DNA from: Euleptes europaea
Taxonomy: Eukaryota > Chordata > Lepidosauria > Squamata > Sphaerodactylidae
Reading direction: 5' to 3'
Length of the DNA stretch: 64,000 nucleotides
NCBI RefSeq assembly: GCF_029931775.1
Contig: NW_026612055.1
Location: 62,001 to 126,000, forward strand
In this document: in pieces, positions 1 to 11,500 of the stretch
Position numbering within the stretch: position 1 is the first letter of the stretch
Layout: every line of letters starts with the position of its first letter
Program-made: the position numbers and the translations under genes
Notes under the pieces: generated by a model
The model's input: only the letters and a program-made list of their open reading frames with translations
Told to the model about the DNA's origin: nothing
The model's database searches: none

Positions 1-836
1 GATCTTCTGATTCCCTTCATTTTGGGCTCTACAAGTCCTATCAAAATCCAGAGGCTGGTGATGAGTTCTAAGACCCCCAGCTTTATTTTCTGATGGACCG
101 ATGCAGAGGGGTTGGAAGGGCAGGATTGAAGAGTTTCTGTGGCGTCTGGGAGCAGAAAGGAAGTTAATGGAGGGGTCAAAGGAGAAACGTCCCTTGTTCA
201 GAATGAAGAGAGGTGGGGGATTTTGGCGGTGGAGAGCCGGATAGAAGGGAGGTGGCTTGAGGGGGACGTAGAAAGACCAGAGCAAGCGCAGAGAAAGTTG
301 CAAGGAGAGAGGTGACCGCAGCAGGACCCAAACTTTGGGGGAAGGGGAAATGCCGGGTTTTTTTTTGTAATGTTGTAAAGGAAGGAGCCTGGCAAGAAGT
401 TGAAGATGGGGAAAGCAAAGGAGAGAGAAGAGGCAAAGACGAAGCCAAGGCCTCGTCCTCCTTCAACATGGACGGATGAGGATGCTGTCATTGAATGGGG
501 AGGGGGTGGAATGAGGGCTCTGGGCTGGCACCCATATGCGCAGGATTCTTCAGTATTCTGGCTTTTATTTTTGTCTACATTTACACTGAATTCCTGCTCA
601 TGTGCAATTTCCTTGCCTTGATGCTCTGGGGAGGCCTTTCGTCCACCCACTAACTGAGGCCTTTAAAAAAAGTTGGTACCAGATCAACATAGTTTTAAAA
701 AAATTAAAATATTTATATCTCCTGCCTATTGCAACAATGTACTTGTTCCCAGATTTATTTTTTAAAAGCAACTCTCTAGCCCTTTTTGTTTCAGTTATAA
801 AGAGCAATGTGCAGCCAGTCCCATTCGGGGTCGGGG
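1..836. other. Intergenic sequence, left part of the A block
   Basis: No convincing gene. The tract is purine-rich on the + strand between about 100 and 480. It matches 42941-43763 almost base for base, so it is the visible left part of the A/C duplicated block. The match to the C block breaks after 'cccattc' near 826 and resumes near 832. Open frames here are low-complexity and run on both strands, which argues against coding. Confidence 0.6.
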
Positions 837-871
837 GATTTACACCTTGGTGTTGATTTGGAAATGGGCAG

Positions 872-1672
872 ATGCAGGGACATACAAAAACATAGGACAG
901 TGATTGCCCATAGGAAATGCATGATTGCCCATAGAGAAACAGGGAAACTACACTTGCCAATAGAAAATCCCAAAAACTAAGGACAGCGATTGCCCATAGG
1001 GAATGCATGATTGCCCATAAGGAATACATGATTGCCCATAGAGAAACAGGGAAACTACACTTGCCAATAGAAAATCCCAAACACTAAGGACAGTGATTGC
1101 CTATAGACAATTCATGATTGCCCATAGAGAAAAAGGGAAGCTATGCTTGTCAACAGAAAATCCCAAAAAATAATGACACCTATTGCCCATAGACAATACA
1201 TGATTGCCCATAGGGAATGCATGATTGCCCGCAGAGAATCAGGCAAAACACACTTGCCCATAGAGAATAAGGCAAAACACATTTGCCCATTGAGACTAAG
1301 GGAGACCACACTTGTCCATAGAGAAACTGATAAACTACGCTTGCCAAGAGACAATCCCAAAAACTAAGGACAGCAATTGCCCATAGAGAAACAGGGAAAC
1401 TGCAATTGCCAATAGAGAATCCCAAAAACTAAGGACAGCGATTGCCAATAAATACATGATTGCCCATAGGGAATGCGTGATTGCCCATAGGGAATCAGGC
1501 AAAGCACACTTGCCAATAATCTGAAAACTAGGGACAGCGATTGCCCATAGAGAATTGCCCACAGTGAATGCAGGATTGCCCTTAGGAACTAGTGGAAACC
1601 ACACTTGCCAATAGAGAATAATGTACACCACGCTTGCCAATGGAGAATAAGGGAGATCACGCTTACCCATAG
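872..1672. repeat. Tandem array of ATTGCCCATAG-type subrepeats (A block)
   Basis: About 0.8 kb made of short units built on ATTGCCCATAGGGAAT and CACTTGCCAATAGAGAA, organised into longer units that also contain 'cccaaaaactaaggacag'. The core is an imperfect palindrome. The array ends about 440 bp before the start codon of copy A. The same array sits upstream of copy C at 45807-46607. A shorter, worn version lies in intron 1 of copy B at about 27070-27230. Function unknown. Confidence 0.85.
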
Positions 1673-2107
1673 AGTCAACCCATCTCTTGTTGGGTCTTCC
1701 TCTTTTCCTGCTGCCTTCAACTTTCCCTAGCTGGCATGATTGTCTTTTCCAGTGACTCTTGTCTTCTCATCATATGTCCAAAGTACGACAGCCTCAGTTT
1801 AGTCATTTGAGCTTCTAGGGTCAGTTCGGGCTTGATTTGATCTCAAACCCACTGGTTTGTCTTTTTGGCGGTCCAGGGTATACGTAACACTCTCCTCCAA
1901 CACCGCACTTCAAAGGAATCGGCTCTCTTCCTCGTCCAGCTCTCACGCCCATGCACAGAGGAGGGCTGTTTGGGGAGGGACAGCGCCACCTTCTGGCCGA
2001 TGTTTCCACACCTGAGAGTGATTTGCAGGAGGGGGCCCGCCCCGTCGCTGCTCCGAAACGCGCGAAAACCAAACCAGTTCCCCTCCTCTTCCTCCCTCCC
2101 GGGAGCC

Positions 2108-2545
2108 ATGGCGGCCGGGGGTCTCGTCCAGGAGCTGTGCGAGGAAGCCTCTTGCTCCGTCTGCCTGGACTACTTCAGGGACCCGGTGACCATTGCAGAG
2201 TGCGGCCACAACTTTTGCCGCGCCTGCCTGACCCGCAGCTGGGGGGCGTCTAGGGCAGAAACGTCCTGCCCCCAGTGCAGAGGGAGAGCGCAGGAAGGGA
2301 CCCTCCGGCCCAACCAGCAGCTGGCCAACTTTGTCCAAATAGCCAAAAAATTCACCCTTCAGGAGGGAAAGGAGGCAGGTGGGAAGGGGGGAGAAGGGAA
2401 GAGGGGCGTCTGCGAGAAGCACCAAGAGCTCCTGAAGTTTTTCTGCAAGGAGGACGTCGCCCTCCTCTGCGGGGTCTGCGGCAGATCCGAGGAGCACCAA
2501 GACCACCAGGTGGTTCCTCTGGAGGAGGCTTTCCTGGAAAACAGG
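2108..2545 (+). CDS. Copy A exon 1: RING finger and first B-box
   Basis: 438 nt, ends in phase 0 at AACAGG|GTAAGT. The RING ligands are C16-X2-C19-X12-C32-X-H34-X2-C37-X2-C40-X13-C54-X2-C57, all present. The B-box ligands are C102-X2-H105-X7-C113-X7-C121-X2-C124-X5-H130-X2-H133, also complete. The frame is open upstream to about 1865, and an in-frame ATG at 1999 would add 36 residues, but the ATG at 2108 matches the family start and has the better context. Confidence 0.9.
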
Positions 2546-5500
2546 GTAAGTGAGAAATGGGTGGAGGGAGGCTTTCTTGCATCCTTGTTGTGTGGCTTTG
2601 AACATTTCACACTGGCGCAAAGCTCTCTCACGCTTGTGGTCGTGGCCGCTTGCTGGCCTGTCACTATTAATATAATATCATATAAAATTGATACAATATT
2701 ATATTATCCCCCCCATCACAAATTGGCTCGCAAAGCAGCAGCAAGTAATAAACGGATAAAAAAGGCGCTTGAGGAGGAAGAAGAGTTGGTTTTTACACGC
2801 CAACTTTCTCTCCCACTTAAGGGAGAATCAAACTAGCTTACAATCACCTTTCCTTCCCCACAACATTTGGATCCACCTTTGGAGGCTTGTCATAATAACC
2901 CCCCAGGGGTGCACTTTTCAAGAAAGGAGTGGGGTGTTAGGGGGCTTCTCTGGAATGCTGCTCATGGAAGCTCAAAGCAGGTGCAGGGAGAATGGGGTTT
3001 ACCTGGAACCAGGAGTTGTGATTCATTCATTCATTGACTTCCAAATGAATTTGAGGCTTAATAAAATCTTGTGTAACCCCAGTTTCTTTCACCAACCCCA
3101 GCTGAGGGGAGACAATATGGGACCTGGTTGATTAGTGGAGAGAGTGTATGATAAAAAAGAAACCGGGGGGGGGGGGGCCTCCAGCCCACTGGCCTCCACT
3201 TCCTCTCTTAGGGGATGGCCAGGAGGCGAAAAAGGCAACAATTCCCAGACCCTCCAATCACCGTTAACCATTTACAAACAGAAGTTAATTTACAAGTAGG
3301 GTTTACTCCAGTGAAGAGGGGTGGGGAGTCAAAGCAGGACACCTGGATAATAAACTCAGATTAAGGGAACACAACTTAAGGTGGAAACCAAAAAGGTCTT
3401 GACCAGCCCTCCATGGTGGTGCTGCTGTTGGGGCTCTTGTCGTGGCTGCAGATCTCTGTTTCTTTGTTTTGGGCATCAGGCAACCGTGGCTGCTGGAAGA
3501 GGGAGAGTTTGCCAGAAGCACCAGGAGCCGCTGAAGCTCTTCTGCAAGGACGACAAAGCCCTCATCTGTGTGGTCTGTGACCGATCCAAGGAGCACAGAA
3601 ATCATGAAACCCTTCCTCTTGAGGAGGCCTCCCAGGAGTACAAGGTGGGAAATCAACAAGGTGGAGGCTGGTGGGGAAGATCCGTGGATCCTTCCCTTCT
3701 CCTTGGTCTCTTTGTGGAAAAACTGCTTCCAGTTTCTTCCTCAGCCTCTGGGCCCAAACACCTCTTTGCTGCCTCCTTTCTGGCTTGGTGCCCCCTAAGG
3801 GCATCGCTGTCTTCCCCCCTGCTGAGGCTAAAGTGGGGTGATATGATAAAGTAGAGAGACTGACTCACTTCCTGTCTGGCTGTGTTGACGTGTGGCCAGC
3901 TGGTTGCATGGCTGAGCTATGAGGGAGGCAGCCGCCTGACCCCCAGTTTTAACCACCGCCCACCACGGCTTTCTCACGTTCAATTGCTGCCCTTGAGTTG
4001 CCTGGGGCGGGGGGAGAATATGTGCAGGTTTGGTACCTGTCTGTGTCCCCCACTTGCAAACAGTAGCTGTGAGGTAACAGTTTCAATCAGGTTTGGGGGG
4101 GGGGGAGGGCTACGCATGAAGCTGCCTTATTCTGAGTCAGACCCTTGGTCTGTCCAGGTCCACTCTTGACTGGCAGCAGCTCTCCAGGGACTCAGGTGGA
4201 GGTCAACTGCTGCCTGTTGATTTCAACTGGAGATGCTGGAGAGTAAACCTGGGACCTTCTGCATGCCAAGTGGATGCTCTCCCACTGAGCCATGGCCCTT
4301 CCACTGCATTGTGGCACCATAAGAAATCCTTTCCCAACCCCCAGTTGTGGTTACTTCCACACAGAGTTTTCCTGCTTTCGTGTGCTCTTTCTTGACATAA
4401 CATAGCCAGAGAGAGTTTGGGAAAGTGTGGAATGGAAGGTATGCATTTCCTCCACCATCCCAAATCCAGTGCCATTTACTTTCCTGCCTTCCATTCTCAC
4501 CCTCCCCCCTCAAATGAGCTTTTGTCATTTAACAAAAATTCTCGCTCCTGGGTGTATTTATACTGACTGAATATTTTTAATGCAAAAAACTCTCCTGAGG
4601 TAGGGCGTGGGGTGGACTGGTGGGCAGGAGGGTGAAGCATGGAGTACATCTCCATGCCACAAATTTCTTTGCACCTTTGCATTCTTGGTGGGTATCAGAA
4701 GAAACTGGGGCACCATCCCCATAAGGAAGCTACTACCTGTGTTCAGCATATGGGAAATGTTGTTGAAGATCTTGTTATGGACACAGGGCACTTACATTTA
4801 GTTAAGCCCTTACTTGACCATTTTGCTTCTCCTATGTTTTATAATAAACTTCTAAAAAAGGAACCAATTTCACTTTTGGGTTTCTCCTCCCCCAGGATCA
4901 GTTCTGCAACTGTCTGGAGAGGCTGAAGAAGGAGAGAAAAAGAATTGTGGCATGTAAAGCAGGCGTATTAAAGGAAAGCCAAGACTTGCTCGTAAGTGTC
5001 ACTATGGCTGGGAAGTGACATAGAACTAGTATTGTGGGGGGGGGGATCAAGTAAAAATAGCAGAAAAGTCAACCCCTCGAGGCAAACATCCCCCCTCTTC
5101 CAGTTTGGAAATTCCGTGCACAGATGGTCAGTATTCAAGCAGACCAGGACTCCAAAGGTAGACTTAACACTGCAATTCTAAGCAGAGTTGTACCCAGGCA
5201 GTGGGGCTAAGGATGGTGCAGAACTGCACACCCATGGTGCCCCTGCCACTCACTGCCCTCTGACGCCCTAGGCAATCACCTAGGGCTGCCCTGTGAGTTG
5301 GCTGCCCCTGGTTGTTCATCCAGATCTAGAACGTTTTGTTTTGTTATTGAGTGTTTTTGTTTAGAGCAGAATCAGTTGACTCTCCAAGGTGCTCTGTGCT
5401 TTGGGGTAAATCCTGGGCAATAAACCTATGTGTTGATTCTCCATTTGTGTGCATCCACCAACAATGCAAGCCAGGAGAAGTCCCTGAAAAGAGATGAGGG

Positions 5501-8500
5501 TTCTCCCCCCCCCCACCAAGAAATGCTGGGTAGAAGTGCTGATAAGTGCTCCAACAATCACGAACTGGGCCAAGGATTGTTCAGCCATTCTAAGTGGGAA
5601 AGTACTTGGAATACTCAGTAGCGTGTTGATCTTTTCTCCTGCGGTTTTTTCTTGCCCAAAATGCAGCCAGGGAGACCAAGGGAGGGGAAGGGGCTTCTCA
5701 GTTCTTTTCTCCGCAGTGGTATTTCTACTCAAACATCATATATTTTCACCTTTTGGGAAGTGGGGGGTCAGCATATGGAATGTCTTTTTTGGGGGAAACA
5801 AATGGACTCAAGAAGTCCCTTCTACTCTCTGCTGCAGACATCGTCCTCTGTGGCTGAAAGAACCTCCCCAGTAGTTGGAGTGAGATGTACTTTGGCCCTC
5901 AGCATGGGTCCATGGGAATCTTTCCTTTTCCCTGCCAAATGTTGAGGAGATCTCTGTGAAAGGCCAAAGTGCCCTTCTGATAGTAATCTCCTAAAGTCGA
6001 TCTTCCACTGCAAAGACCAGCTGTGTTTGTTATGTTGACCTGATTTCCTTTTCTTTATATCTCAGAAGCAAACCACAGGAGAGAAGCAAGAGACGGTAGC
6101 CAAGTTCAGGCAACTACACTCATTTCTGGAGGAACAAGAGAAACTTCTTCTGGCCCAGATGGAAGAGGTGGAGAAGGAGGTGGCAAGAAACAGGGTCCAG
6201 CACCTGGTCAAACTCTCTGAGGCTCTTTCCTCTCTGGACAACCTCATCCAGGAGATGGAGGAGAAGAGTCAGCAGCCGGCCAGTGAACTCCTGCAGGTAA
6301 GAGAGTGGCAGGAACAGCCCAGGCTCCCCTTTGGGAGGAGGCTGCCTCCAAACTCTTTCTGTGCCTCCTTCTCTTAGGCAGGAAGCAAACAAGCCCCGTT
6401 TGTGTTTCTAGCAAGTTTTAATCTCCGTGCATGGGCTGCTTTCCCCTCTGCCTCATTACATCTCCAGCCAGGAGCAGGCTGCAAGAAACTATCAAGCAGC
6501 CATGCAAATTCCACCCCCTGGAAATGCCGCGTTTTTGTGTGTCTGGGGAACTACATTCAAGTCATACCAACCACCAGAAACGAGGGTCATAGGCAAGATA
6601 TTTACAGCAAGATTTAAAAGGAGGATGTGCATGTTGGGGTGAATGTAGCTCATACTTGTTGCTTGAAGATTGGTGCATAAAAATGAATGCACGCACACAA
6701 AAGCAGCAACAAATGGTAGAGGAATGGCATCCGCACACCCGTTGCTGGCACTGCTGTGCCTGCTACTGCCAACCCGTCACTTATGTGCAGTTGTGACGGC
6801 CTTTGTGCCCAGACCCCTCTTTCCTGGCTGAGTCGTGTTGCTGTGCTGCAGGGAAAAGGGGGGAAGCCTTTTAAAGTGCTGAAAGGTGACAGAGTTTAGT
6901 TCTTCTCCTCTCAGTCCCTGTGGCCACCATCCCCTCCCCCCCATCTGAGGGCTTTTCTCAGGCTTTAAAGGAAAGGACAATGGCTGCAACAAGGACTTTA
7001 TTTACAAGAAAATGAAAGCTGGGGACCACCATGTAGTTACAATGCTACTGGAATTTAGCTTTTTTTTTTTTTAAAGCCTGGGAAATGCTCTCCAGTGACA
7101 AGAAAGGAAATAACAGCGATGCGGGGCTGATGCAAGTGAATTGCTGTGAATGTCTCAGCATCCACAGGTGGCCACAGAAGCTTCTTGGAGGGCTTCCTGC
7201 CTTCCATGTGAGGAAAAATCCTTTTGGGAAAGTAGCCACTGTGGAATCGTCAAAGAAGATCACTAACTCTCCTCTGAAATGGCTCCACTTTGTCTTCTAA
7301 TATTAACCTCACAAGGATCTTATCCCACTTTATGGAGATGCCCCCCAGCCTTTGAGCTGGGGGGTCTCCTAGCTGAACACAGGAGAAGGGCCAGAGTGCA
7401 GAATCTCCCAGGGTCTGAAGGGGTCTTCCTGGTGTGGCCTTTTAGCAACCATTGAGTTTCCTCTTCTTTCTCTCTCTCTGCCATTTTTCTTTAGGATGCC
7501 AGATGCACCTTGCAGAGGTAAGTGGTTCTTGCTCATTAACCTCCTTAACTTTGGGAGGGCTCTGGGTATCTTGTGAAGAACATGGTCCTTCAGGATGGTG
7601 GCTGAGGCCCAAGTCGGGTGCAATTGAGATCGTGGATCTCCATCCATCCGTCAGTGGCAAGCAGCTTAAACACAGAGTCTCATCAACAGGAAATCATGAA
7701 GTAGTATTGGGGGGGTGGGTCTGGATTGACACCTAGCTGAAAAATCTCTGGAAGAGGGGTCCCCAACCTTTTTGAGGCTGCAGGCACCTTTGGGATTCCA
7801 CCCTGGTGTGGTGGGCGCAGAATGGCTGGCACAAAATGGCTGCCACAGGAGGTGGAGCCAGCCACCAAATGGCTGTTACTGCTTACCTTCAGTCACTCAG
7901 TGAAGATCCTTGTGTTGTGAGAGGCAGCTGCTACCAAAGCTACATTTAAAAAAAAAAACTCCAGAAATTCAGGGTTTGAGTCTCCTCAGCTAAATTCGCT
8001 CCACAAAATGGCAGTTTGGAAACTTTATTTGGCCCGTATAATGCCTTGGTTGGCATCAGAGCTGGCTATGGGGGCACTTGAGAGGTGAATACGGTGATGA
8101 CAACCCGGCCAAATCTGATGTACTCTGGAGGGTTGGGTGAGACGACACATGAGGAAGCAGGGGTTGGTGTGTTTGTGTGCCGTGTTTCCATAAGTATTCC
8201 TGCAACCACATAGCACTTAAATGTACTGCTCCTACTCCGATTACTTCTTGGCTGTTTCCACACTGGCAGCCCTGGTAGCAACAGGGCTTCCGAAATAAAA
8301 AATTTGTCATGCTGAGCAACCCATAAAGGGGAACACACAGCTAGTGATCAGAAAATTCGCACCTCTGCTTTAAGTCTCCCCAGGTAGTTTCAGAGGAAGA
8401 ATAATTGTCATGTGATATTATTGGGCTCGAAGTTTCCACGCCTCTCACCAGGGGCAAATTATTAAAAGGAACAGAAGGAAGCACACTTCCGGGTATGGTG

Positions 8501-11500
8501 ATGCCATGTGACCCGTTTCCTTCCACCAGCTCTCAGCCTCACTCTTGAGAACATAAGTAGAGCCAGGTGGATGAGACCAGTGGTCCATTTAGTTCAGCAT
8601 CCTGTTTCACACAGTGGCCAAGGGATGCCCCTGGATGGCCAACAAACACAGCACAGAGGCCGAGGCCCTCCCCTGCTTCTGCCTCCTAGCAGCGTTATTC
8701 AGAGGTTGGCTTTCTGTGGCTGTGAGTAAAGAAGTTTGTCCTTTTTGTCTCTGCCGAACCTATTTCTCAACACTTTCACTGAGTGCTACTGAGTTCAGGT
8801 ATTACGGGAGAGGGAGAAAAAGGCGGGAAGACACTGAACCTAATTCTGCCCTCCTTTTTCTCCTCACAACATCCCTGTCTGAGAAAAAGAGGGACTGGTT
8901 TAAGGTCACCCAGTGAGCCACATGGCTGCATGTGGGATTGAACCAGGGTCCGACAGTCACAGGACACCGGAAGCTGCTGAATACTGAATCAGACCATTGG
9001 TCCGTCAGAGTTAGTACTTTCTGCTCAGAGCGGCAGTGGCTCTCCAGGGTCTCTGGTAGAGGTCTTTCACCCCACCTAGTACCTGATCCGTTGACCTGGA
9101 GATGCCAGGGATTGAACCCAAGACCTTTTGCACGTCAAGCAGATGCTCTTCCCCTGAGCCACAATCCCTCCCCCAACTCTAACCCTAAACTCCAGAGCTC
9201 TAACCGCCCCAGCTTTCTTTTTCCTCGACTGGGCATTTGCAAGGCAGATCTGGGCAGGGGTTGTGGGGGTTGGTGTTCTGAAGGCCCAACTTGATGTTTG
9301 CTTTTTTCAGAGTCGGGTCTGGGTTCCCCTAAGCCACACAACAACTTTAGGGAATGAAGCAGAGCCTGTAGGGCCTTGAAATGCCTCTGTGGGGGAGGAA
9401 GGGCTCCCCCCCACCGCACAATTTCAGCACAGGAAAGTGGCTGGGGCGTTGACAGGAGCTCTTCCTGTAGTGGTGTTCTGAGCCCAAACAAGCTCTATTT
9501 CATTTTTTATTAACCATTCCCCTCAGCTGCTTTGTGGCTTTGTGGTCTGAGGAGCTATAGTGAGGTGGACGTTGCCCTCCAAAGAGCCCCCATCTTGCTC
9601 TACATTCAGCCTCTGTCTCTCGGCTTTCTGCCGATTCCTTCTTCTGTTTCTCAGATCTGCCTGGGGTGTAGTGGGATTGAGAATTGGATGGATGGTATTT
9701 TTACATGATTTTTCTCAAGGTACAAAAAAAGGGAGGTGTTTGAGGATCCAGTGGCTTTTCCCCTTGCACAGAAGTGGCGCATCTGGGACTTCTCCGATCT
9801 AAATCTATTTTTGGAGGGTATCAAGAAGCAATTCAAAGGTAATGAAGAAACGCTGCAGGGATTTCAGACTGGACATTAGCTTGGGACAGATGTGTTTTAG
9901 GCTGCTTATATTGGGATCCCCAACCTTTTTGAGCTTGGGGCCACCTTTGGAATTGAGACACAGCATGGTGGGCGCAGCCACAAAATAGATGCCACTGGAA
10001 GTGAAGCCAGCCACAAAATGACTGCTGCAACTTGTCTTCAGTCACACAGGGAAGATCATAGAATCATAGAGTTGGAAGGGACCACCAGGGTGATGTGAGA
10101 ATTTTCCAACTGAGGTGGGGGGGGGAGAATTTCCCCCCTCCTCCCTTTGGTTCGTTGTATTTGGACTTCCTGCCCACTTACTCACCAAAGCAATGACCAG
10201 GGAAAGATAAAGATAACACAGACCGTGCACACAAGGCACCTTTCGATAATTAGAAAACTTTTACATAGAACACAACGTTATGATAGTGAACCAGACATTT
10301 ATTAAGCTTACAAGAAATATAAGGCAAAGGAAACAACAATACGTAACTGAATATAACAATTAACAAGCTTACATACATTGGACATACAAACAGTTAGCAG
10401 AGATCTCTGGATCATTCCAAGAAGGAGACAGATGGCAATCAGGCCCGGGTCTCCTCCTTAGAAGGACCCCGAACTGGAATCTTGGAAGACATTTTATCGG
10501 CTAAACTGTGTGTGAGAGAGAGGGTTTAAAACAGCCCCTCCTTGCAAATTCTCCCAAAGATGAGCTTTTCACAGCCAGATTTAAAAGGAGGATGTGTATA
10601 TTGAGGTGAACGTAGCTCATACTTGTTGCGTGCAGTTTGGTGCACAAAAATGAATGCACACACACAACGGCAGCAACCAGTGGTAGGGGAATAGCATCCA
10701 CACACCCGTTAGTGGCACTGCTGTGCCTGCTGCTGCTGCCAACCTGTCACTTATGAGCAGTTGCGATGGCATTTGTGCCCAGACCCCACCTTTCCCTGCT
10801 GAGCCATATTACAACGCTGCAGGGAAAAGGGGGAAAGCCCTTTAAAGGGCTGAAAGGTGACAGAGTTTGGCTCTTCTCCTCTCAGCCCCTGTGGGCCCAG
10901 CATCCCCCGCCCCCATCGGAGGGCTTTTCTCAAGCTTTAAAGAAAAGGGCCATGGCTAGATTGTTCTAGTGTTGTAGCATTATAATGATATGTTGCACTA
11001 ATATTTGGCTTTTAATTTAAAAGCAATAAAGTGCAGGCTGCAACAAGGACTTTATTTATGCTTAGTCATCCTGACATGGCTCCTGTATTGCATCAGCCAC
11101 CTGGTCATAACCGGATCAGGCCAGCTCCCTCTAGCTCTCAAGGGACTTTCCAGGCTGAATGCATCATTACTAGATCCATCTGATCTAACCTGCACTTGTC
11201 AAACTAATCTGACAGCCTTGTAATCTTATTAAGCAAGGGCGTGTTGCATATAATAGCTGACTAAATCTCCTGTTATCACACAGTATTTCAACACGCAGCC
11301 ACAAAAATTCCTTTTGTTATTTTTATACATATTTTTCTTATGCTCACATAGACAAATACTTCCAGTTCACAGAATCATCATTATAAACAAAGAAAATGTT
11401 TGAAGTGGAGCCTTCCTCTGTTTCTTTGATCTGCCTGGGGCGGGGAGAGATTGTGAATTGGGTGGATGGTATCTTGACATGATTTTTCTCAAGGTATGAA

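Noticed and set aside
791-1670. Minus-strand open frames with repeated SLWAIMHSLWAI-type peptides
   Set aside because: They are translations of the tandem array in several overlapping frames at once, and their ends follow repeat units, not gene signals.
872-1672. Regularly spaced repeats resembling a CRISPR array
   Set aside because: The units are adjacent and variable in length, there are no unique spacers, and the host is a vertebrate.
1999-2107. Upstream in-frame ATG extending the copy A protein by 36 residues
   Set aside because: Weaker context, not matching family N-termini, and the upstream sequence of copy B does not keep it in frame.
2381-2545. Internal donor in exon 1 (GCAG|GTGGGA) that would swap the first B-box for the second
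   Set aside because: The cut would be in phase 1 while the B-box exon needs phase 0, so the frame would be lost.
1943-2620. 225-aa minus-strand frame opposite the RING exon
   Set aside because: Antisense shadow of a GC-rich coding exon; no family features, and the same shadow appears in B and C.
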